64,000 bases of DNA. It comes from Rhodopirellula baltica SH 1 (GTDB lineage: Bacteria; Planctomycetota; Planctomycetia; Pirellulales; Pirellulaceae). Within the stretch, counting starts at the first letter, position 1, and each line of letters begins with the position of its first letter. The notes beneath the pieces are model-generated. The model made no database searches. It was not told the DNA's origin and worked only from the letters and a program-made list of their open reading frames with translations. Positions 20,147 through 29,144 of the stretch are shown here, piece by piece. The translations under genes were made by a program, and so were the position numbers. The stretch lies in assembly GCF_000196115.1 (NCBI RefSeq), contig NC_005027.1:6816001-6880000 (forward strand), written 5' to 3'.

Positions 20147-21178
20147 TTAGGCAGCGCGACGAGTGGTTTGGCCCTCGGGGACAATGTGGCATCCGAGGGT
20201 GTCGATTTCGAGTTTGAGTAAACGCGAAACAACTTGACGAGTGCTGGGACGCTCGAGCGGGTCGGGTGAGATCATCTGTTCGATCAAATCCGCGACCGGC
20301 TCAACACTGCTGGAATGAGTCGGTTCAGTAGACGCCAGGGTTTCTAGCAGAATGCGACCGAGCGAATGGATGTCCATTGCGGGCAATGCAGCGGTGTTGC
20401 CAGCGGCGAGTTCGGGTGCCGCGTATTCAGCGGTGCCGCGAAAAAGTGGCGGCATGGGTGAATGGATTCGTGCGGCGTTGCCCATGTCGATGAGGGTCAC
20501 GTGACCTTGCGAATCCACCAAGATGTTCTCGGGCGTGATATCGCCATGGATCCAGCCATTTTTGTGCAAAGCTTCCGTGGCTTGCGCGAGTTGTCTGGTC
20601 CACCACAGAGCGACGGGCAAAGCAAATTGTTGAATTTGTGAAATACGGTTTTTCAGATTCACGGCGTCCAGACGTGGCATCACGACGTAGGGTGTGGTTC
20701 CGCCAGCTGATTCATCCAGGATTGGCACCAGGTTGGGGTGTTTGACTCTGGCTGATGCGATGATTTGATTGAACCGCCGAGTGGATTGGACCGCTGGAAC
20801 GTTCTGGTTTTCGGTGGCGGCGACAGTTTTGAGGACGTAGTCCCAACGGGGGCTGTCCGCTGCATCGGCGGGTTGAGCGAGAAACAGTTCGGTCCCATTT
20901 CCTTTTGCGATGGAACGTCCAACTCGCCAAATACCCAGAATTCGTTGAGAAAACGGGCTGTTCATGGAGCAGGTGGGCGTCTCGGCGGCAGAAGTCGGCT
21001 TTGATGACGCACGGGATTTGCCAAACATGAGCGATCCAAACAGGAGGCGAAGAGGTCTGGGAGCGGACGAACGGATTTGTCCGGAACCGAGAGAGACATC
21101 GACTAGGTCGATGGTTCCGGTCGAATCGACTCCCGGCGACCGGAAAAGTCCGCCAATTCGGCATGACTGACGCCCCAT
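20147..21178 (-). CDS. Serine/threonine protein kinase-like protein
   Basis: A cytoplasmic kinase-fold protein of up to 343 residues. An ATG at 21028 would remove 50 poorly conserved residues and is an equally good start. The visible kinase subdomains are a VGRSIAKGNGTELFLA glycine-rich stretch, the VAIK-like Lys in YVLKTV, a catalytic loop HGDITPENI (normally HRDLKPEN), the metal site LIDMGNA (normally DFG), and GTAEYAAPELAAG as the APE region. The catalytic Asp and metal-binding Asp are kept, but HRD Arg is Gly, loop Lys is Thr and DFG Phe is Met. It has no C-terminal membrane or sensor domain, unlike typical PknB proteins. It could be an atypical active kinase or a pseudokinase. Confidence 0.78.
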   Translation of the reverse strand: MGRQSCRIGGLFRSPGVDSTGTIDLVDVSLGSGQIRSSAPRPLRLLFGSLMFGKSRASSKPTSAAETPTCSMNSPFSQRILGIWRVGRSIAKGNGTELFLAQPADAADSPRWDYVLKTVAATENQNVPAVQSTRRFNQIIASARVKHPNLVPILDESAGGTTPYVVMPRLDAVNLKNRISQIQQFALPVALWWTRQLAQATEALHKNGWIHGDITPENILVDSQGHVTLIDMGNAARIHSPMPPLFRGTAEYAAPELAAGNTAALPAMDIHSLGRILLETLASTEPTHSSSVEPVADLIEQMISPDPLERPSTRQVVSRLLKLEIDTLGCHIVPEGQTTRRAA

Positions 21179-21288
21179 TGGCGTGATTCAGAGGGTCCAA
21201 TGGGTGATGGTTGTGCGGGTTATGAGAAGTGGAGGATTCCTTCGGGGAACTTTGTCGATCGTGTTGACGTCACAAAGTAGGCATTTCG

Positions 21289-21316
21289 TTGACACCGCAT
21301 CGCCCCTAACTAGACT
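21289..21316 (+). promoter_or_regulatory. Candidate sigma70-type promoter for the 1703-residue surface protein
   Basis: TTGACA (21289-21294), a 16-bp spacer, then TAGACT (21311-21316). The -35 box is perfect and the -10 keeps T, A, A and T of TATAAT. Transcription would start near 21323 and leave a 5' leader of about 110 nt before the start codon at 21436. The match is by eye. Confidence 0.5.
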
Positions 21317-21435
21317 CGCTGTCGCGGTTTGCTGTTTGTGGCCACTTCCGCATCGTCACGAAACGTCGACAGACGTGTGACAGCACTGCTTCCCCTTTTC
21401 TGGTCCCCAGGGGCCCATCCTGCCAGAGACCCTCG

Positions 21436-24400
21436 ATGATTCATCGTCAGCCTTCTCAACCGTCGTCGGATTGGACTTCTCAAGCCGCTACGGAGCGAAA
21501 TCCTTCCGATTCCAATGCGGGCAAAGGACGCTCGAAACGCCGTAGTGACCGGCGAAGTAAACGAAATCAGAAACGCCGTTTGATGATGGAAGGGTTGGAA
21601 TCACGCCAACTCTTGGCCGCGGGCGGCATCATCCCTGGTACCCCTTCCGTGCAGGAGTACGAGGGGCCACGCAATGTCGGAGCGGTCGCCGCATTTCCGG
21701 TATCGGAAGTGGAAGGCCGGGGCGACATGGGCGAAAATGATTATTTCCAGGACGCCCAAATCATTCCGTTGGGGAACGGCCCCGGACAACGCAATACGGT
21801 TGATGTCTCAGGTGCGGCTGGCGTTCGTTCATCATCATTTGGTGGCTTTGAGAACGATGTCGATGTCTATGGCTTCGAATTGAAAGCGGGGGACATCCTT
21901 GACATCGCGACGTTGGGCGGAACGACGTCCTTCACCACATTCTTGCCCAATGGAAACATTTGGATCGGGCAGGATACGAACATCAATATTCCGGGCGTCT
22001 TTTCGGCGTACCCCTCGTCGTCTCCACTGCAGACGCTGGGAAATGCAACGATGGCCCAGGTGGTTCCTGAGGATGGAACTTACTACGTGGAAGTTGCAAC
22101 TCAGAGTTCAACGACCGACTACACGCTCGGACTGCGAACCTATCGTCCGGTGACTGAAAGTCTGCCGGTTGGTTCGAGCCAAAAGGTCTTCTTGGACTTC
22201 AACGGTGGCACGTTCCAACGAGACCTGTTCAACCTCTCGCTGTTGACCGCAGGCGTGTTCACCGGTGGTTCCGTTCGAGTTCCATCGTTGCAGGACACGC
22301 TCAATGACGTAGGCATCGTTGTCGGATCGAACGCGGAATATGACGCGTTGATTGATTCGGTTGTTGAAACGGTGATATCGCAGTATGAAGATTTGGGAAT
22401 CGATGCCTCGAACGGCTTGTACTCTCAAACAGGAAATCCTGGCGACTTTGGAATTGAAATTCTCAATAGCAAAGATCACCCAGACCCAGGAAGCGACCCG
22501 CTAGTCACCCGTGTGGTATTCGGATCAGGGGCATCTTTCCCCGACTTCGTTGATCCGCCACTCGGTGTTGCCCAATCGATCGACGTTGGCAACTTCGATA
22601 CTAGCGAAGTGGTTCTCGTCTTCCTCGACATCGAATTCACTCAGTTGCCACTAATTCCACGTTCGTCTGCTTTCAGCGATTTGGATGTACTGGGATTGGA
22701 ACTGGCGGCGACGACGTCTCACGAGCTTGCACACTCTTTTGGTGCTTATCACACCGACGGCACAAACCTGACGCCTTCATTGATTGATGGCGGTGGTGCA
22801 CTGAACAACCAGAATGGACTCGGCGTTGGACCGGATGGCATTCTTGGCACTGCTGACGATGTTCGTGTGGCTTTCCGGACGGATCGCGTTGATCCAGCTG
22901 GAGTAGTTTCATTCGGTACGCTGTTCTCCGCTGAATCGCTGGCCTACGCATTGTCCACAGGTACGGTCGGCTCGACTGCAACCGGTCGGATCTTCAACGA
23001 TGCCAATGGCAACGGCACCTTCACTGGCGACTCAGGTCTCGGCGGTGTGACGGTGTTCTTGGACGTCAATGGCGATGGCGTGTTGAGCCCATCTGATCCT
23101 TCGACGGTCACTGCTGCGGACGGTACTTATAGCTTGTTCGGTGCATCGGGCACCTACAACGTCATCGCGATGACTCCTTCGAACTTTGTCGCGACGACTC
23201 CTGTCAGTCGTTCGGTGACATTGGGAAGTAGCAGCACGCTGCCAAGCTTTGGTTTCCGTCAGTTGCTTTCAGATGCGACCGGTCGGAAGTTTGAAGACGT
23301 GAACGAAAACGGCGTCTATGACCCAGGCGAACCTGGTGTCGCAGGTGCTTACATCTATGCCGACTTGGACGGCGATAATCGTCCTGACCTTGGCGAGCCA
23401 TCCGCGATCACCGATGAGAACGGTCTGTATACGCTCGATTTGCCAGATGTGAGTTACTCCTACGCGATTCGCGAAGTCGCGGAGCCTGGGTTCGAAGCAA
23501 CCGTGCCGTTGTCTGGCGAATACATCATTGCACCTGGTAGTGGACCGGCAGAAGGTCTCAACTTCGGTGGCCGATCGTCACGCGACTTTGGTGACGCTCC
23601 GGATTCATACGGTACCCTCAGTGCATCCAACGGTGCCAGCCACGGGATCCTCAGTGGGTTTACCCTCGGTGCGACCGTGGATCGTGAAAGCGACGGGCAA
23701 CCAACTGCCGATGCCACCGGTGACGGTGCCGACGAAGATGGTATCCAGTTCACTGCACCATTGGTGCCTGGAACGACCAGCTCGATCCAAGTCACTGTCA
23801 ACAACACCACTGGCGGGCAGGCTTACCTGCAAGGGTGGATTGACGTCGACGGCAACGGAACATTCGATTCCGATGAACGCTTCATCTCAAACCAAGCCCT
23901 CACGACTGGTGTCAACTCGGTCCCATTGACTCTGCCTAGCTTCACCTTGCCAGCAAGTGGCTTGTTGGACACGTTCGCTCGTTTCCGCCTGAGCCAAGAC
24001 CTCAACATCTCAGCAACCGGTTTTGTCGATTCGGGTGAAGTCGAAGACTATGCCGTTCGCCTTTTGAACAACGGCGACTTGGCCAATGACGACAGCGTCT
24101 CGGTGCCGCGCAACAGTCAGGGTTTCCCAATCGATGTGTTGGCGAACGATTTCAACTCAGCATCTAACCCGCTGACCATCACCACACAAGGCACTGCTGC
24201 TACACGAGGTGTCGTGACGATTAGTTCGGGCGGCGCCGGTCAACAGCGATTGCTGTACACACCGCCAAACAACTTTGTCGGTCAAGATTTCATCCAGTAC
24301 CGAGTCGTTGACACGCAAGGCAACGTGGCAACAGCCACTGTCACCGTGAATGTGACCTTCCAAACGGAAAACCCAATCGCTCTGGATGACATCTATCGCA

Positions 24401-26547
24401 TTCCAGCGAACGCAAACAGCAGCGGTGGATTCCCGCTGAATGTTTTGGACAACGACATCGCTTCGGATGCTCCCGGTGGACTGACGTTGGCGTCGGTCAC
24501 CAACGGCTCGGCCGGCGGAACGGTCGTGTTGACCCAGAACAACCAATCGGTGCGTTACACGCCGCCCGCTGGTTTCACTGGATCAGAACAGTTCATGTAC
24601 ACGGTCCAAGACAGCGAGAACAATTTCTCGACTGCCACCGTGACGGTTTCGATCAACCCGGATGCGGATGCTGATGATCAAGCATCCTTTACCCTGGAAA
24701 TTTTGGACGCGGTCAATGACACGCCACGCCCAACTTTGCAACAAGGTGATATTTTCCGATTGCGAGTCAGCGTCGATGACTTGCGAAATCTATCCACCCT
24801 GGCACCACAGGGCATCGCTTCGGCGTTCCTTGATGTGTTGTACTCCAGTGAACTGGTGACGACCGTCGACACCAACACCAGCGACGCGTTCCCCTTCGAC
24901 ATCACGTTCGGACCTAAATTCGAATCCTCCAGTTTCCAGCTTGGAAACACATTGACGCCCGGTCTGCTCGATGAGATTGGTGCTTCTCAATCCATCGCCA
25001 ACCTCGATTCCGTCAATGGACCGAATGACGTTGCTTCGCACGTCGGACCTGAGGAATTGTTCACTGTCACACTGCAAGCAATTGGTTCCGGAATCGCGAT
25101 CTTCCAAGCGGATCCAGCTGACGCCGCTGTGAGTGAAACGGTCCTCATCGAAGAGGACACGGCTCTGAATTTCAGCCAGATTCGATACGGTTCGGTTGAA
25201 GTCGCGATTGCTCCTGCAGGACCAAACTTCCCATCCGCATTGGATGATTCGTTCCCTCAAGGGCTCGACAGCAATGGCTTGTCGATCACAAGTGACCGCG
25301 AGTCGACACTGGATGTGCTCGACAATGATTTGTTGGGCAGCGGTGGCGAAGTCATCTCGTTTGAGATCAATCAAGGTGCCGCGAATGGTGTCGCGATTGT
25401 CCGCGACAACGGCACACCAAACGATCTGTCCGACGATTACATCGGATACACCGCCGATATCGGTTTCAGCGGCTTTGATTCGTTCACTTATGTGACGACG
25501 GTGTCCAGTCCAACGTTTGGGATTGTCACGAGCATCGCAGAAGTGACTTTGGTCGTCGGAGCCAACCAAAACCCCTTGGCTGAATTTGACTTTGAATTGG
25601 TTGATGAATCGGGGAATCCAATTTCCAGCGTTGCGATTGGTCAACGCTTCGGAGTTCGGATTATCGCGGATGACCTGACGCAATTCGATCCTTATCCCGT
25701 CTTTGCCGGTTTCTTGGATGTTCTGTACGACGCAGGACGCATCGTCCCATCGAACACGATTACCAACGACAGTTTCAATTTCGATGTTGAATTCGCCGAC
25801 GAGTTCAACGAGTCAAAGGCTGTTGGTGTCAATACGCGAGCAGGTTTGATTGACGAATTTGGAACGCTGCGAAGCGATACTGGACAACCGATGTCTGGCG
25901 TCAGTCCTTTGTTGGCAACGTTGTACTTCGAAGCAATTGCTCCGGGTACCGCGACCATCACTGGTTCGCCAGCAGACCGCTTCCCATTCCAAGACACATT
26001 GTTGGATGACCGTGACGAGCGAGTCGATCCATCGCAGATCATCTACGACTCACTGTCGTTTACGATCACTGGGAATGGTGAGCCACTCCAGAACACCAAC
26101 CTGCCTCCTGACGTGAACGGTGACAACCTCGTCACCGCGATTGACGCCCTGTTGGTGATCAATGAATTGTCACGATTGGACGCCGCTGCTGCTGGTGAAC
26201 CTGGGTCTGCCAACACTCCATTGTTCTACCATGATGTCAACGGCGACCGCCGTGTGAGTGCTCTGGACGCATTGCGAGTGATCAACTACCTCAACGATGC
26301 TTCCGCCGGAGAGCCGACTGCACCGGCCGGAGAGCCTCTTGCCAATGGTATCCAGACGCTCGCAAGTGACGCGTCGGACCAAGCGATCGGTGATTTGGCT
26401 GCGGAAGGGAAAGTCAAAGGCGGAGCAGTTGTTTCGTCCGATGCATCCTCCAACGGAGCGGTTGTTACCGACAACTCGGACTCCGATTCGGAAGACGATG
26501 ATCTGCTCGATTTGCTGGCTGACGATGTCGCCGGTCTTTGGGGCTGA
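21436..26547 (+). CDS. Giant secreted surface protein: metzincin motif, SdrD-B-like repeats, cohesin-like pair, dockerin
   Basis: A 1703-residue extracellular protein. A very basic N-terminus leads to the planctomycete export motif LESRQLLA near residue 55. A pre-peptidase-type beta domain follows (about 95-235). Next comes a region with a metzincin-like zinc motif HELAHSFGAYH at residue 429, although the expected downstream Met-turn reads SLID instead of containing Met. Two SdrD-B-like domains start near 515 and 614 (GRIFNDANGNG, GRKFEDVNENG). A GEVEDY segment is at about 865, with cadherin/Big-like repeats at about 885 and 982 and another near 1268. Two cohesin-like domains span about 1075-1260 and 1378-1535. 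A dockerin-type pair (DVNGDNLVTAIDALLVINEL, DVNGDRRVSALDALRVINYL) is at 1557-1625, and the C-terminus is acidic. Domain names are assigned by eye. Confidence 0.85.
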   Translation: MIHRQPSQPSSDWTSQAATERNPSDSNAGKGRSKRRSDRRSKRNQKRRLMMEGLESRQLLAAGGIIPGTPSVQEYEGPRNVGAVAAFPVSEVEGRGDMGENDYFQDAQIIPLGNGPGQRNTVDVSGAAGVRSSSFGGFENDVDVYGFELKAGDILDIATLGGTTSFTTFLPNGNIWIGQDTNINIPGVFSAYPSSSPLQTLGNATMAQVVPEDGTYYVEVATQSSTTDYTLGLRTYRPVTESLPVGSSQKVFLDFNGGTFQRDLFNLSLLTAGVFTGGSVRVPSLQDTLNDVGIVVGSNAEYDALIDSVVETVISQYEDLGIDASNGLYSQTGNPGDFGIEILNSKDHPDPGSDPLVTRVVFGSGASFPDFVDPPLGVAQSIDVGNFDTSEVVLVFLDIEFTQLPLIPRSSAFSDLDVLGLELAATTSHELAHSFGAYHTDGTNLTPSLIDGGGALNNQNGLGVGPDGILGTADDVRVAFRTDRVDPAGVVSFGTLFSAESLAYALSTGTVGSTATGRIFNDANGNGTFTGDSGLGGVTVFLDVNGDGVLSPSDPSTVTAADGTYSLFGASGTYNVIAMTPSNFVATTPVSRSVTLGSSSTLPSFGFRQLLSDATGRKFEDVNENGVYDPGEPGVAGAYIYADLDGDNRPDLGEPSAITDENGLYTLDLPDVSYSYAIREVAEPGFEATVPLSGEYIIAPGSGPAEGLNFGGRSSRDFGDAPDSYGTLSASNGASHGILSGFTLGATVDRESDGQPTADATGDGADEDGIQFTAPLVPGTTSSIQVTVNNTTGGQAYLQGWIDVDGNGTFDSDERFISNQALTTGVNSVPLTLPSFTLPASGLLDTFARFRLSQDLNISATGFVDSGEVEDYAVRLLNNGDLANDDSVSVPRNSQGFPIDVLANDFNSASNPLTITTQGTAATRGVVTISSGGAGQQRLLYTPPNNFVGQDFIQYRVVDTQGNVATATVTVNVTFQTENPIALDDIYRIPANANSSGGFPLNVLDNDIASDAPGGLTLASVTNGSAGGTVVLTQNNQSVRYTPPAGFTGSEQFMYTVQDSENNFSTATVTVSINPDADADDQASFTLEILDAVNDTPRPTLQQGDIFRLRVSVDDLRNLSTLAPQGIASAFLDVLYSSELVTTVDTNTSDAFPFDITFGPKFESSSFQLGNTLTPGLLDEIGASQSIANLDSVNGPNDVASHVGPEELFTVTLQAIGSGIAIFQADPADAAVSETVLIEEDTALNFSQIRYGSVEVAIAPAGPNFPSALDDSFPQGLDSNGLSITSDRESTLDVLDNDLLGSGGEVISFEINQGAANGVAIVRDNGTPNDLSDDYIGYTADIGFSGFDSFTYVTTVSSPTFGIVTSIAEVTLVVGANQNPLAEFDFELVDESGNPISSVAIGQRFGVRIIADDLTQFDPYPVFAGFLDVLYDAGRIVPSNTITNDSFNFDVEFADEFNESKAVGVNTRAGLIDEFGTLRSDTGQPMSGVSPLLATLYFEAIAPGTATITGSPADRFPFQDTLLDDRDERVDPSQIIYDSLSFTITGNGEPLQNTNLPPDVNGDNLVTAIDALLVINELSRLDAAAAGEPGSANTPLFYHDVNGDRRVSALDALRVINYLNDASAGEPTAPAGEPLANGIQTLASDASDQAIGDLAAEGKVKGGAVVSSDASSNGAVVTDNSDSDSEDDDLLDLLADDVAGLWG

Positions 26548-26576
26548 TTCAAGCTCGAAGTTCCAATGTGAAATGC

Positions 26577-26618
26577 AAAGAGCGTGGCGAAGCAAATGCT
26601 TCGTCACGCTCTTTTTTT
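26577..26618 (+). terminator. Intrinsic terminator of the giant surface-protein gene
   Basis: A long stem (AAAGAGCGTGGCGAAGC with GCTTCGTCACGCTCTTT, one mismatch) around a 4-nt AAAT loop, followed by a run of T residues. It lies about 30 bp after the stop codon. Confidence 0.9.
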
Positions 26619-26721
26619 GTTTCAACGTTATCTCAAGAACCCGATCGCTTTGGCTGATGCCATCTGACTCAGCATCCTACTGAGTTCTTGAGCCGCTTGA
26701 TGTCATTCAACTTGCTCGAAC

Positions 26722-28086
26722 TTATCGCACTTTGCATTGGAATTCGATCGTCACCGTTTCGCCAACGCCCAGCTCTTCAGTGAGTTTCCAGATCAGTTGA
26801 TCTGATCCGGCTTGGTTCGGTTGAATGCTGAAGTCAGCGTCCAGCGTTGCCGATTCCGAATCAGCGATGTATTCCAGTCGTGTGGTCAAGTTGTCTGTCA
26901 CGACGACGCCGTTGACTGGCGAGTCACCCACGTTTTGCAGTCGCAAGGCGAATGTCACGGTCTCACCGATCGGAGCGTGCTGCTTGTCTGCCAGCTTGAT
27001 CAGGTTGACACGTCCGGCTTCGGGGAAGTCATATACGACAACGGCATCGACTTTCTCGTCACGCGTCAACGTTGGTGGCTTCAAGTCTTGAATCTCGACT
27101 TCCACGGATTCGTCAATCGACCAAGCGATGGCCGCGTTGGCGAAGCGTTCGACGAGAGCCAACTGTGATTCATCCAGTTCAGACAAGCTGAGTTGGCGGA
27201 TGTTGGTCAGCAACGCGAGGACGTCTTCGGCGACTTCGATCTGTTGTACGTTTTCGACTGGGACACCGCGGTTGCGATCCCGCATTGCATCGACACGTCG
27301 TGTCAACTCGCTGTGGGCGATCTTGGTGGTGTCGGTCATGACCAACCCGGGTTGGTCCAGGTCAATGCCAAGCGGACCGACAGGTTGAAACGTGCCGCCC
27401 ACGGTGATCGAGCGATCGTTTTCGATTGCTCCCGTGATCCGTCGCACGGACGCGAATCGGGGCGAGTAGACGCAGACTCGATTGGAAGCCGAAAATTCGA
27501 TGTCACCGGCCTCCGTTGTGTAATGCGTCACAGTGTCCTCAGGCTGAAGGCCTACGATGACATCGCCTCGAGTTAGCCGGGCGTGTGGATCGTGGTCGCC
27601 GCCATCGCAAAGGAATTCCTGTGGATCCACACCCCATGGTGCTCGCATCATCGGAGCAGCTGGCATCGGCTGGCAAGCCACGCAGTCGCTGGACACGCCC
27701 GCCGCCGAACCGCATTGACCGGCACAGGCGGTGTTTCCGCAATCACAGGCGGCTCGATCTCGAAAACCAACTTGTGCGATCGCTGGTCGATTGATGGTTG
27801 CGTTTGCACCAGAAACATTCGAAGTCACCGACGTTGATCCGTACAGCGACGCGACATCCAATGCCGGCTTAGCCGCACCGGTTGGTGCCTGTGCAATTTG
27901 ATGAACGGGCGAGTTCGTTGGCACCGGCTTCGACGTGAGCGACTTGGTCGGTGAAGCGACCGGAGTCGCACATCCACTGATCAACAGCGCGACCAATCCA
28001 GTTGCGAACCAAGCCAAGCACAGGCGTGCGTGGGGCGTTGGCTGAGACTGAACCGCGAATTCGGAAAGGTGAGCAGGTTGCATCAT
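26722..28086 (-). CDS. DUF11-repeat lipoprotein
   Basis: A 454-residue lipoprotein. The signal peptide ends in the lipobox LISGC (about residues 33-37). A Thr/Ser/Ala-rich linker and a short Cys-rich stretch (CDCGNTACAGQCGSAAG, DCVACQ) follow. The C-terminal ~110 residues are a DUF11-type beta domain with VTFALRLQNVGDSPVNGVVVTDNL and EYIADSESATLDADF. The start ATG at 28086 overlaps the stop of the upstream gene as ATGA, implying translational coupling. Such domains occur in outer-surface proteins of planctomycetes and bacteroidetes. It is last in a three-gene operon with two paralogous secreted proteins; the precise role is unknown. Confidence 0.78.
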   Translation of the reverse strand: MMQPAHLSEFAVQSQPTPHARLCLAWFATGLVALLISGCATPVASPTKSLTSKPVPTNSPVHQIAQAPTGAAKPALDVASLYGSTSVTSNVSGANATINRPAIAQVGFRDRAACDCGNTACAGQCGSAAGVSSDCVACQPMPAAPMMRAPWGVDPQEFLCDGGDHDPHARLTRGDVIVGLQPEDTVTHYTTEAGDIEFSASNRVCVYSPRFASVRRITGAIENDRSITVGGTFQPVGPLGIDLDQPGLVMTDTTKIAHSELTRRVDAMRDRNRGVPVENVQQIEVAEDVLALLTNIRQLSLSELDESQLALVERFANAAIAWSIDESVEVEIQDLKPPTLTRDEKVDAVVVYDFPEAGRVNLIKLADKQHAPIGETVTFALRLQNVGDSPVNGVVVTDNLTTRLEYIADSESATLDADFSIQPNQAGSDQLIWKLTEELGVGETVTIEFQCKVR

Positions 28087-28868
28087 GATTCCGGCTTGAA
28101 GATAGGGGCCCACGTGGGATAGCCAAAGAAAAACTGTGGTGCCAGTTCATGAGAACGCGGCGGAGCGAGCGATCCGATTCGCAGGATCGCGACGACTCGG
28201 CCAAGGCGATCGGCAACTTGCAGTGGGTCTTGGAACTGCGACACATCGATTGGTGTTTCGCCACCGGTGTCGCTGTCTGTCGTGGGTTCTTGAGCGAGTG
28301 GTACAGCGGTTTGTGGATCTTCGAGGTAGATCACTCGTGTAACGAGTTGGCCATCAAGTGCCGCTTGCAGGTCTTCTTCGTCGATCGTGACGATGATTGG
28401 ATAGCGCGTCGCCAGTCCTGGTGGTGGATAGGTTCGGTCGACCATTTCCAGTGTCGGAAACAACTCGGCTCCCTCTGCCCCGCGAATGCCGCTGATTTGA
28501 AAGCGGTAAACCTGGCCGACCAACAAACCTGCCATCAATCCAGGCTCTGGATCCTGAAAGCTGCCCATTTGAGGCAGAGCAAATCGTACACCTTGTGGGC
28601 CACGGATTTGGACGGGTTGATAGTAAGGAGCTTGCACTCCCATTGCTGCCGTGCCGCCTGGGCCGGCCATCTGGCGGGTCGCAGCGATCGCACCTGGTGG
28701 CATTGCACCGTTGAACAACCGGTGCTGTCCGTTGGACGAAAGATACTGTGACGGGTCAGCCGCCGTGGATGCGGTGCTCGTTGCCAACACACAGGCGATC
28801 GCGAGTGACGGCAGAGCCCATCCGACGTTCAGCAAATTGCTGGGCGGAGTAATGCGTGCGATTGCCAT
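28083..28868 (-). CDS. Secreted protein, paralogue of the upstream lipoprotein
   Basis: A 261-residue exported protein. The ATG at 28868 gives a good signal peptide (VGWALPSLAIACVLATSTASTA) cleaved near residue 33; upstream codons look non-coding. The C-terminal ~170 residues align by eye with the product at 29145-30500. Shared landmarks are YRFQISGIRGAEGAELFPTLE against YRLKLTNIPSRPGVELYPTVE, a DEEDLQAALDGQLVTRVIYL block against EEDFDQVLTGNFVTKVIYL, and a closing GRVVAILRIG against GSILAIIRLG. The function of this family is not known to me. Its stop overlaps the next start by four bases. Confidence 0.78.
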   Translation of the reverse strand: MAIARITPPSNLLNVGWALPSLAIACVLATSTASTAADPSQYLSSNGQHRLFNGAMPPGAIAATRQMAGPGGTAAMGVQAPYYQPVQIRGPQGVRFALPQMGSFQDPEPGLMAGLLVGQVYRFQISGIRGAEGAELFPTLEMVDRTYPPPGLATRYPIIVTIDEEDLQAALDGQLVTRVIYLEDPQTAVPLAQEPTTDSDTGGETPIDVSQFQDPLQVADRLGRVVAILRIGSLAPPRSHELAPQFFFGYPTWAPIFKPES

Positions 28869-29144
28869 GAGTCTCAATCCGGTTGCGATATTCGTTCTCG
28901 GGCAGCTGCGGAACAGGCTCGTTGCAGTTTGTGTCTCTGCTTTGAGCTCATTTCTGCACTGATGCCTATTGTTTGCACTGAGCAATTTTGGTCTCTGCTC
29001 TGGGCAGGCTTGTGTATCTGCTCTGGGCACTGACGATGCGGTGCTTTGCCAAAACAAAACACCGCGTCGTGGTTCAGAGCAGCCAGGCTCGGGAGCCTGA
29101 CTGCGTTCGGTTTGTCACCGACTTTCCAAATCAAGCGTTACCGA
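28869..29144. other. Gap inside the operon with a 10-bp hairpin at 29080-29103
   Basis: This 276-bp gap separates the two paralogous genes. At 29080-29103 CAGCCAGGCT and AGCCTGACTG arms enclose a CGGG loop (one G-T pair). It follows the 29145-30500 gene on its strand, so it may attenuate read-through. No T-tract follows directly, so it is more likely an mRNA-stabilising or partial stop structure. Confidence 0.4.
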
